Part shown: positions 49,610-57,214 of the stretch, in pieces | Position numbering within the stretch: position 1 is the stretch's first letter | How the letters are laid out: each line of letters opens with the position of its first letter | Assembly: GCA_019418545.1 (NCBI GenBank) | Contig: DYBQ01000001.1 | Span: 159,831-223,830, forward strand | Length of the DNA: 64,000 nt | Reading direction: 5' to 3' | DNA from: Clostridiales bacterium | Lineage (GTDB): Bacteria; Bacillota; Clostridia; Oscillospirales; Acutalibacteraceae | The notes under the pieces: generated by a model | Seen by the model: only the letters and a program-made list of their open reading frames with translations | Databases searched by the model: none | What the model was told of the DNA's origin: nothing | Position numbers and translations under genes: made by a program

Positions 49610-50089
49610 TTAAGTGTGAGCGTCAATGAAGTTCTCGTCCAGAACGAAGAATATGTTGTCTTGAACCGTATCAGTGGCATACCAAAGTTTATCTGCAACA
49701 TTGTACAGATAACCATAGGTGATATTTTCCTCTTTGAGGATGTTCAGGAACAGAGTCTCAGCGTTTTTCAGAACAACAGGAGTATCGACTACTACGCTGT
49801 CGATTTCCAAGTCATCGCCTCTGTCCCGATGATAGGCAGTTGTTATGCCTCCTTTAGGGCCGTGACGAACAGGTGTATCAAATCTGTGCGTTTCTCCCTC
49901 GTCCGGGGCAAGACGCTCACGAACCATCGAAAGGCTTCCAAGGTCAACGAGTGCTGTTGCAAGTTCCAGGGTGTTGTAATGCTCAAGAAGCATTTTGCCA
50001 AGATAAGACGGGTAGCCATCAGAATGGCAATAGACGAACTTGATGATTCCTTCTTTGCAAAGTACTCCGATAAAGCTTGGTGTGCTCAT
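49610..50089 (-). CDS. Unknown 159-residue protein of phage accessory type
   Basis: GAGGAGG lies upstream. The N-terminus IGVLCKEGIIKFVYCHSDGYPSYLGKMLLEHYNT is a pattern seen in many small Firmicute phage/plasmid proteins. The rest alternates strands and a helix, with LWYATDTVQDNIFFVLDE near the end. The biochemical role is unknown. Its start overlaps the stop of the short upstream gene (ATGA). Confidence 0.78.
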   Translation of the reverse strand: MSTPSFIGVLCKEGIIKFVYCHSDGYPSYLGKMLLEHYNTLELATALVDLGSLSMVRERLAPDEGETHRFDTPVRHGPKGGITTAYHRDRGDDLEIDSVVVDTPVVLKNAETLFLNILKEENITYGYLYNVADKLWYATDTVQDNIFFVLDENFIDAHT

Positions 50090-50187
50090 TGGTTCTCCTC
50101 CTCGGTAGTCGGGACCTCAACAACGGTCCACCAATCGATGAAATCGGGACCTTTGATGTGGATGTTTTCGAGAATAAATGTTTTCAT
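50086..50187 (-). CDS. Short 33-residue protein
   Basis: ATG at 50187 follows AAAGGAG by 6 bases. The product begins MKTFILENIHIKGPDFIDWWTVVEVPT, and its stop overlaps the next start by 4 bases. The strong ribosome binding site and coupling argue for real translation. It may serve mainly to couple the leader to the operon. Confidence 0.6.
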   Translation of the reverse strand: MKTFILENIHIKGPDFIDWWTVVEVPTTEEENQ

Positions 50188-50212
50188 ACAAAGCTCCTTT
50201 TTTTGTCGTTCG

Positions 50213-50352
50213 CAAACAAAAAAGGCAGGCTCACCCGAAGATGAGTCTGCCTTAATGCTTGCAGATTGTGAATTGTACGAACGCAGGATGCGCCTTGGTA
50301 GATGGTATCTATCGTACAATATCTATTCTATGCTGTTCGCACAGCATGGCAA
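50213..50352 (-). promoter_or_regulatory. Promoter plus repeated leader RNA, copy I
   Basis: The -35 TTGCCA (50347-50352) and -10 TAGAAT (50325-50330) flank TGCGAACAGCA. The leader spans 50213-50320. The inner stem is CGCA/TGCG. The terminator hairpin AAGGCAGACTC...GAGCCTGCCTT is followed by TTTTG. It drives the operon down to 47742. Confidence 0.87.
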
Positions 50353-50498
50353 GTAATAAAATGCCGCCTACCCGAAGGCAGACGGCTAAATGCTATTGGT
50401 TAGTTGAGGTTCGATTTTGTCATGACATGGGCGCGATATACCGTGTTGGTGTCTTCATCCTTCGAATAAGTTAGAAGGATTAAAAGGGTGACGATGCA

Positions 50499-50753
50499 AT
50501 GAAGAGTTTTGATGAGCACTTTAAGGGCGCTAAAAATCATAATCAGGAGGACTTGAAGTGGTTGCTTGCCTGCTATTATGGTACGATGATGAACCTGTGC
50601 AACGAGTACAGCTATTTGGGCGATGAGGATTTGTTCGGCCTTATGCTAGAGTGGTTTTGGTGGGATTTCAATAAATTTTCTATCCATGAAGAAACCGACA
50701 AGACGGTACATAAGTATAAAAGTGACAGTGACAGACGAAAACGAAAGCGGTGA
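50499..50753 (+). CDS. Small unknown plus-strand protein
   Basis: An 84-residue protein with AAAAGGG upstream. Helical and aromatic (LKWLLACYYGTMMNLCNEYSYLGDEDLFGLMLEWFWWDF), ending in a basic tail. It stands between the leader-type accessory region and the right-hand island and has no recognisable partner. The promoter is not clear. Confidence 0.6.
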   Translation: MKSFDEHFKGAKNHNQEDLKWLLACYYGTMMNLCNEYSYLGDEDLFGLMLEWFWWDFNKFSIHEETDKTVHKYKSDSDRRKRKR

Positions 50754-50820
50754 TATTGATATATTGAATATTCTGTAAAACCGGAAAGCGGATTAGTCGT
50801 TTGACTACTTTAAAGGAAAA

Positions 50821-50856
50821 GGAGCGCCTTGACAATTTTGTCAAGGCGCCCCTTTT
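50821..50856. terminator. Bidirectional terminator between converging genes
   Basis: GCGCCTTGACA pairs perfectly with TGTCAAGGCGC around a 4-base loop, with CCCCTTTTC on the plus side and TCCTTTTCC on the minus side. It lies between the small plus-strand gene and the 3' end of the YhaN-like gene. Confidence 0.8.
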
Positions 50857-50902
50857 CTACAGACTAATCGCTATTAACTGATAGGCAACAAAATAAAACT
50901 TT

Positions 50903-53900
50903 TTATTTCCTGCTACTATTACAGACCATGTACACAACCTGATGATCTTCCGCAACTTTGTTGAGCATTTCAAGCGCGCGCTTCGTATGGCTATCATCCA
51001 TATTTACGAAAGGATCATCAAGTATTAAAAAGGGTTTCTCATTTGTAAATAGAGCATCTACTAGTGACAGTCTCATGCATAGCATAATACAATCAATTGT
51101 GCCACTACTAAAACTACCAACTTCACGAGCGGCGCCCTTTTCATCGATGTACAGCTTTAAATCTTTGTCTACTATTACGCGACCCAACTGACCTTCCATA
51201 AGGGTATTTGCATAATGTATAAACCCGCGTTCAACTTTTCCAACATAACTATTTGCAAGGTTATCTTTTGCTTGACTCAACAATTCGAGGGTTTTCTCCG
51301 CAAGAGAGCACTTCTTTTCGTTTTCTTCTTGCTCTGTTTCGATTCGATTCATGCTATCTTCATAAATCGAAATGCTTTCAACTGTGCTCCGAATCTTATC
51401 ACGTTCTTGTCGAAGTCCTCGTAGTTGAGCATCGATTTCATCAATTCGCTGCTGGGTTTGTTTCTCGGACAGTTGCAAAATTTCAGGATCTGGCAGTTCC
51501 TCTGTATTCTCTATAGTTTCCTTTTCTACATCAGGATTTTCAGTTAAGAAAGTGCTCAACTTATCTTCTGCTACTTTTAGCATTTGCTTTGTGTTCTCAC
51601 GACTCCGAATATCCTCATCTGCATAATCAATTAGATTTGCCGGAGTGTCATCGGTGAGTTGATACTTTTGTAAGAATGTCTCGACCGCTGTTTCCGCTTG
51701 AGATTTCCGAGCAGATGCTATTTCATAGTCATGCGTGTAATGTGCAACACGTTCGCTTGCTTCTTTGTATCTTTCAAAGCGCTTACGAAGTGTCTGTAAG
51801 CAACTATCAAGTGATAATGTTTGATTCATTGCACTATATGCAAGAAGAACCTCACGAATCTGTGACGCTAATTTGTCTGCACGAGCCTGACTTTCAGCAT
51901 TTTCTTCTATCATAGCTGCTTTCTTGGCTTTGAGTTCGTTGTAAGTTTTGACTTCGGCAGCTAGGTCACGAACTCCCTGTCTCAAATCGTTAGGCAATTC
52001 AATCGGATAGTACTTCTGAAGAAGAGAAATGATTTGTGAACGGTATTCGTTGATCTTCTTATAAAGGGTTTCTCGTTTAGCGGCTACTTCATTTGCTTCC
52101 GCGGACAACGATTCATACTTGTGCTTATTATCACGCAATTCCTGTATAAATCCATCTGTATAAGTGCCATTGGGATAGTATCGCTCAAAAACACTTCTAA
52201 CATAACGGTTCTTCGAATCAATTTCTTGATTGATTTGCTGTGTTTTAGATTCAGATGTCTGCTTTTTCTCACTCAAGTCTACGAATGACTTTCTATCAAT
52301 AAGGAGCTGAACCAATTTGTTTTCTGGTTCATCTGCATTCTCATAGAACCTAAGTAGAAAATCGTTTACACTGTGTTGTAAATCATACAATTCCTGATTT
52401 TCGTCATTTGTAATTGCACTTGCAGTTATAATCGATGTGCTAGGACTTTGGGTTGCGACCATATTTTTTGTGTGTAGCCAAACGGCAGCAATAAGGCAAA
52501 CTAATCCTACAACAAGCAACACAATGCCAAAAACTTGCATACTCGTTATCAAGAGACCAACACCTACCGCCAATAGTCCTATGCCAAGTCCACCACAAAT
52601 AATAGAACTTTTAGAGTTGGTGTGTGATGAAGGGACGGTTTCTTCCTGTAGGATTGTTGTTTTTGTATTCTTTTTGGTCGTTAGTTCTGCGATGCGGCGG
52701 GTATCTTTCTGCTTCTGTTGAATGTCTTCTTCGCTTGGGATGCCTGAAGCAAAGGTTCGCTGCAAAGATTGGTACTTCTTCAAATCCTCTTCAGGAAACT
52801 CGTAGGTCGCCCTACTCTGAATAAGAATATCGCGCTCCCGCTGATTCTGCTCGCAGGTGCTCAGAATTGTCTCGTCCGGAATTTCATCTTTGAAAAGTTC
52901 CTTTAGTTGAGATAGGCATTCTTGGCTCTCGACCGGAACATTGGTTTCGGAAAGTTGGCGCTGTGTATCAGCCAAAGTATCCGCAGCAGATAGACAGTCT
53001 TTCAGCGAATCTTCTGTTGGAACGCCATCTTCGAATTGCTGGTTCAGTAGATCTAGCTTCTTAAGTTCTTCTGGTAGCATTTGCGAAGTCAACTTTGCAG
53101 ATACTTTTCCCAGCTCTTTACAATCTTTGTCGCATTGTTCGATATCGCTTACTGTCTTATCAATGTCAACAAAGAAGTCTTTCTCTTTTTCGACGATTTC
53201 CTTGTCGTCACTATTCAGCTTAAGCCCTTTTAGGCGTAGACCTTCTTGCTGAATGATGCTAACGTTCTCACGTTGATTCCGTATCTCTTCCGGCGTTGGA
53301 TACCCCGCAGGATAATTTGCATCTAGTTCTTCAAGATTCTGCCGTTTTACCGTCACTTCTGCGCGAAGATCTTTGAGTTGGCTCTGGCGCATTTGTTGTG
53401 CTTTTTGATTTGATGCAATTCGAATCTTTTCACGCAAATTTTTTACGGAATCTTCCTTTAATGCCTTTTCAGAATTTAACTCATCGATTTCATCGGTTAC
53501 TTCCAGCAGATGCGGCTTTTGCTGTTCTGCTAGAAATTTTTTACTTTCTAAATCGTTATACTGTTTATCAAGTTCGTTTATAATACCGCCGGTTCCTCTG
53601 TAGGCCTTGAACTTGGTTCGATACTCACGAAGTTTCTTCTCAGCGGTATCATAGTTGCAAAGGTCATTCGTATCCTCTACAAGGTCACTGAGTTTCGTCC
53701 GAATGGAAGTGGTTGCTTCCATATCTTTAGTAGATAGTTGCGGCATATAGGTACTTCTTGCAAAAGAGTCCGCATCCAGTTGAAATAGTTCCTCACCCAA
53801 CTTTTCTGAAAAGCGGGAGGATAGTTGCCGACTGGTGAGATTCAGTAGCGAGAAAGTATCCTTTGCGGCAGTTTTTCCAAAGTAGCGGGTTACACGGTAA

Positions 53901-54157
53901 TCAGTGTTTTCTGTTTCGAACTCAAGAAATCCACCGTATTTCCCACCTTGCCATGGATCATACCGTTTGCGCTCATTTTCCACGATATTGCGTGCGCCAG
54001 TCCGCGGGAATCCATAAAACATTGCTTTTATGAACGCTGCAAAGGTGCTCTTTCCAAAACCGTTTTCTTCGCATATTGTGGTCAAACCTGAAGAAAAGTC
54101 GAAGTCATAGTCAGAGAGAGTTCCAAAGTTCTCAATATGGCATCTTAATAGTCTCAT
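50903..54157 (-). CDS. YhaN-like SMC/Rad50-type ATPase with membrane segment
   Basis: A 1084-residue protein. Walker A is ENGFGKST (31-38). Long coiled coils occupy most of the chain. The ABC signature region is GSFSSGTID and Walker B is PFLILDDPFVNMDD (about 1038-1050), followed by the switch region. In the middle, about residues 514-562, lie two adjacent hydrophobic segments, as in Bacillus YhaN and unlike ordinary SbcC. With its YhaO-like partner, whose stop overlaps its start by 4 bases, it should form a Mre11-Rad50-type complex that processes DNA ends. Base composition is more AT-rich than in the left 50 kb. Confidence 0.88.
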   Translation of the reverse strand: MRLLRCHIENFGTLSDYDFDFSSGLTTICEENGFGKSTFAAFIKAMFYGFPRTGARNIVENERKRYDPWQGGKYGGFLEFETENTDYRVTRYFGKTAAKDTFSLLNLTSRQLSSRFSEKLGEELFQLDADSFARSTYMPQLSTKDMEATTSIRTKLSDLVEDTNDLCNYDTAEKKLREYRTKFKAYRGTGGIINELDKQYNDLESKKFLAEQQKPHLLEVTDEIDELNSEKALKEDSVKNLREKIRIASNQKAQQMRQSQLKDLRAEVTVKRQNLEELDANYPAGYPTPEEIRNQRENVSIIQQEGLRLKGLKLNSDDKEIVEKEKDFFVDIDKTVSDIEQCDKDCKELGKVSAKLTSQMLPEELKKLDLLNQQFEDGVPTEDSLKDCLSAADTLADTQRQLSETNVPVESQECLSQLKELFKDEIPDETILSTCEQNQRERDILIQSRATYEFPEEDLKKYQSLQRTFASGIPSEEDIQQKQKDTRRIAELTTKKNTKTTILQEETVPSSHTNSKSSIICGGLGIGLLAVGVGLLITSMQVFGIVLLVVGLVCLIAAVWLHTKNMVATQSPSTSIITASAITNDENQELYDLQHSVNDFLLRFYENADEPENKLVQLLIDRKSFVDLSEKKQTSESKTQQINQEIDSKNRYVRSVFERYYPNGTYTDGFIQELRDNKHKYESLSAEANEVAAKRETLYKKINEYRSQIISLLQKYYPIELPNDLRQGVRDLAAEVKTYNELKAKKAAMIEENAESQARADKLASQIREVLLAYSAMNQTLSLDSCLQTLRKRFERYKEASERVAHYTHDYEIASARKSQAETAVETFLQKYQLTDDTPANLIDYADEDIRSRENTKQMLKVAEDKLSTFLTENPDVEKETIENTEELPDPEILQLSEKQTQQRIDEIDAQLRGLRQERDKIRSTVESISIYEDSMNRIETEQEENEKKCSLAEKTLELLSQAKDNLANSYVGKVERGFIHYANTLMEGQLGRVIVDKDLKLYIDEKGAAREVGSFSSGTIDCIMLCMRLSLVDALFTNEKPFLILDDPFVNMDDSHTKRALEMLNKVAEDHQVVYMVCNSSRK

Positions 54158-55230
54158 AATGTAATCTCCTCTCCCGCCAGAGCCTGCATGCCTGTACGAA
54201 TCATAGATGCTTTATCTTCTTCGCTGGCATCAGAAGAAAGAACGAGCCTAATGAATTCGCCCTTTAACGAGACATCATTTTTGTAATCTTCAGGATTGAT
54301 TGCCATTCGTGTTTCATCTTTGACCTTGATAAAGAAGAAGTCTTGCTTCACAAGATTTTGCAAATACGAAATTGCAATATTAGCAGTGGGATCTACTGCA
54401 CCGGAAAGTAAAAATTCCACCATATCATCAGGACCAATTTCTTTAGCAGACTGAATCATCTTTTGTGCGATTTCAGAATTTTTTGTTAAACCACTTATGT
54501 CTACTGAAATTCTATGTAGTTGCCGACAAGAGAAAGGAACAAATTTGTGCTGAATATGCCCTGCTGCAATCTCCAATAAAACAAATCCTTTGGGACCACA
54601 TTCATCAAAACCTCGACCTTCTAAGCAACCGGAATAACAGTAGATGCCTTTATTGTCCAGCGGTTGAGCTGAATATGTATGGATATGCCCCAGTGCCAAA
54701 TAGTCAATTCCTCGATTTTTCAATAATGAGAGATTTACCTGATCATTGCCTGTAGTAAAACCAACTTGTCCATGCAAAGTGACAATATTTACGGAACCAT
54801 CTTTGTGAGGAATATTTTGATACAGAGAACTGGCATTACTCTCGCACATCTCAACACCAGAAATCGCTACATCATCATATTCATAGGTTTTCCATTTCTT
54901 GTCAAACTTTTTGAGATTGTTTGGCACGCTATGATCTGCGAAAGCATCGGTATCATCATCATGATTGCCAACCAAGTAGAGGTAGTCAACTTCTGGGGTT
55001 CGGCGCATGGCATCAAGAATTTCATCTACTGTACGAGATTTCACACGGTTCCCATCAAACATATCACCTGCAATAATAACCACTCGGACATTGTTCTTGA
55101 CCGCATAATCCGTCAATCTTAGGAATGAGTGAATCACCTCAGTATTTCTTGTTGAGGCTTGCACATCCGTCATGTGAGTTTCCATTGGGGAATCCAGATG
55201 TAAATCCGCACAATGTATAATTTTAGTCAT
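54154..55230 (-). CDS. YhaO/Mre11-type DNA exonuclease
   Basis: A 358-residue calcineurin-like phosphoesterase. The start at 55230 is preferred for TAGGAG upstream and because HCADLHLDSP, motif I, starts at residue 6. The other metal-binding motifs follow: AGDMFD (54-59), GNHD (88-91), LHGQVG and ALGHIHTY. The length and C-terminal cap region fit the YhaO group of Mre11/SbcD relatives. It is the first gene of a two-gene operon with the YhaN-like ATPase, divergent from the HEPN-ParB operon. Confidence 0.9.
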   Translation of the reverse strand: MTKIIHCADLHLDSPMETHMTDVQASTRNTEVIHSFLRLTDYAVKNNVRVVIIAGDMFDGNRVKSRTVDEILDAMRRTPEVDYLYLVGNHDDDTDAFADHSVPNNLKKFDKKWKTYEYDDVAISGVEMCESNASSLYQNIPHKDGSVNIVTLHGQVGFTTGNDQVNLSLLKNRGIDYLALGHIHTYSAQPLDNKGIYCYSGCLEGRGFDECGPKGFVLLEIAAGHIQHKFVPFSCRQLHRISVDISGLTKNSEIAQKMIQSAKEIGPDDMVEFLLSGAVDPTANIAISYLQNLVKQDFFFIKVKDETRMAINPEDYKNDVSLKGEFIRLVLSSDASEEDKASMIRTGMQALAGEEITL

Positions 55231-55295
55231 TTGAACAACTCCTATCCGCATTAGAACATTAGAGCAATATTGACAAAAAGAATCATAATAAAGTA

Positions 55296-55324
55296 ATTAT
55301 ACTGCACATTCCGCACAAAGTCTA
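55296..55324 (-). promoter_or_regulatory. Promoter of the yhaO-yhaN-like operon
   Basis: The -10 TATAAT (55296-55301) is clear. The -35 TAGACT (55319-55324) is 17 bases away and weaker. It lacks the TGCGAAC spacer of the left-hand promoters. Confidence 0.55.
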
Positions 55325-55393
55325 CTACAAATATCAAAAAGTGGCGTCATATAATATTTCATTGCTTTTACGAAAGTAATTACAGAAATCAAG

Positions 55394-55422
55394 TTGACAA
55401 ATGTGTGGTCAAATTATAAACT
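55394..55422 (+). promoter_or_regulatory. Promoter of the HEPN-ParB operon
   Basis: The -35 TTGACA (55394-55399) is followed by TAAACT at 17 bases or TATAAA at 15. About 50 bases of leader precede GGGAGG. The divergent arrangement with the yhaO-like gene suggests joint regulation. Confidence 0.6.
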
Positions 55423-55470
55423 AAAAATAGATATATTACCCCAATTGCAAAGTGGGAGGATGAGATTGTT

Positions 55471-57201
55471 ATGCAAGAAAATTTTGCTTTGGTTCAGCAA
55501 GGATTCCGTGTTCTGCTGAAATCGCTATCTGGTTATATTGGAAAAGAAATGTCCGCACATTTTGGAAGTCGTTGGTGGGATGAAGTGCTTACAGTACTGA
55601 GAAATCCACAAGATTTGCCTTATGGCGGTGAATACAGCGTTCTTGTTGACTCCTTAGATGTTGCTAACTGCCTACGCTTAATAGAGCGTGAATGGTACGG
55701 TACTTTTGAAAACAAGCTTTCCTTAAACTGTAGAACATGGGCCAGAGAGCTAATGGGAGCAAGAAATGATGTCTCTCATATAGGACAACAGGATTTGAGT
55801 CAAGAGGTCGCAGAGCGTTATCTAAATACGATGGTTCTTCTCTGCCGTGAAATTGATTCTGATAGCGCAGACGAAATTGAAGAAGTATATATGAAAGTTC
55901 GCGCAAGGGCTGCGGACGCACCACTAAGCCCTACAATTTATATTGGCACCGAGCAGCCGGCACCAATATCTCCCAAATACGCTTCGACGAAAGATAGTTT
56001 ATTAAAACTTGTTGATTCTGAATTCGTTCAAAAGACAACTCAAAGCCGCAAAGTGACATTTGGAGGAAAAACCCAGATTTATCCGGTCTACCGTGTGCGA
56101 TTAGACAAGTTGTATTATAATGACCAAAACGATCGTATTTCTACTTGGATTTCACAATACGAGTCCAAGAATGGCGTTGGCAGTTTGTCTTCTCTTGATA
56201 CAGAATCGTATAATAGCATAATCGAGAACTTTATATGTGAAAGTAATCCCGAAGCGCTTCAAAAGACTAAAAACAACATTTCACTAGTTGGGCAGCGTGA
56301 AGCCGGTGTTGTTTTAGCTGATGGTCGAATTGTCGATGGAAACCGCCGCTATACCTGCCTTAGAAAAATTGAACGCGAAAGTGGAAATCCGCAATTCTTT
56401 GAGACCGTCATTATGGAAATGGACATCCATGATGACAAGAAGCAAATAAAACTATTAGAGCTTGCTATCCAACATGGTGAAGAGAAAAAAGTTGACTATG
56501 ATTTGATTGACTACGCAATTGGTACTTATCGGGATGTGATTCAAACCCAACTCTTAACGGCAGATGAATATGCAGAAAGCGCCAACGAACCAATTAGCGC
56601 GGTCAAGGAACGAATCGATGTTGCAAAGATTATTTGTGAATTCTTGGAGTATATTCGACTCCCGGAGCAGTATTATATAGCAAGAGATTATCAAGTATAT
56701 AGCTTGTTCTATGAAATGATGGCTCCGTTAAAGCGACTAAATGAAACTGAAAAAGTTCAGTTGAAGCATATTGCATTTATTAATGTACTGATGAATGCTG
56801 TCGCAGATCAGCGAAAATTTATCCGCGATATTAAGAAACTTATCCGTAATGGAACGTATGCAGAGTATTTTTCTAATCAACAAATGCTGGAGCAACAAAT
56901 TCTGTCTTTGTATTCATCTGTAGAAATTCATGAAAAGAAAGATATCGAATCTTTTGCTTTGAGCAATCATAAACTCGCCGAAGATTTGCAGCTTTCTATG
57001 GAACGTGCTATGCAATTGTCGAGATCGCAACAGCTGCGTAACAAACCCAGTGATAATGTTGCAAAGTGCGTTGATTTACTAATGGAAGTTGATCCGCGCC
57101 TTTTCAATCGGCTTGATAATGATGACAAGGAGAATTTGAAAGTTAGTCTGGCTGAGCTTTCAAAAATTATAGGTACATTTCAAAAGAAGCTAGTTGAGTG
57201 A
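55471..57201 (+). CDS. HEPN (Swt1-type) and ParB-like fusion protein
   Basis: A 576-residue protein. The N-terminal 145 residues look like a Swt1-family HEPN domain: a helical bundle with WARELMGARNDVSHIGQQDLS, where Arg98 to His103 is the Rx4H ribonuclease motif. Residues 190-330 resemble a ParB/sulfiredoxin-type domain, with VYRVRLDKLYYNDQNDRIS and VVLADGRIVDGNRRYTCLRKIE (DGNRR at 289-293). The C-terminal part is helical. HEPN domains act as RNases in many defence and toxin systems, and ParB-like domains can be DNA-binding, CTPase or nuclease. It is the first gene of the plus-strand operon; the next start is only 13 bases after its stop. Confidence 0.8.
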   Translation: MQENFALVQQGFRVLLKSLSGYIGKEMSAHFGSRWWDEVLTVLRNPQDLPYGGEYSVLVDSLDVANCLRLIEREWYGTFENKLSLNCRTWARELMGARNDVSHIGQQDLSQEVAERYLNTMVLLCREIDSDSADEIEEVYMKVRARAADAPLSPTIYIGTEQPAPISPKYASTKDSLLKLVDSEFVQKTTQSRKVTFGGKTQIYPVYRVRLDKLYYNDQNDRISTWISQYESKNGVGSLSSLDTESYNSIIENFICESNPEALQKTKNNISLVGQREAGVVLADGRIVDGNRRYTCLRKIERESGNPQFFETVIMEMDIHDDKKQIKLLELAIQHGEEKKVDYDLIDYAIGTYRDVIQTQLLTADEYAESANEPISAVKERIDVAKIICEFLEYIRLPEQYYIARDYQVYSLFYEMMAPLKRLNETEKVQLKHIAFINVLMNAVADQRKFIRDIKKLIRNGTYAEYFSNQQMLEQQILSLYSSVEIHEKKDIESFALSNHKLAEDLQLSMERAMQLSRSQQLRNKPSDNVAKCVDLLMEVDPRLFNRLDNDDKENLKVSLAELSKIIGTFQKKLVE

Positions 57202-57214
57202 GGACTACAACATC

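Noticed and set aside
15590..50352. The repeated leader as a CRISPR array or transposon end
   Set aside because: Copies are kilobases apart, each fixed upstream of a gene in the same orientation; no spacers, target duplications or transposase.
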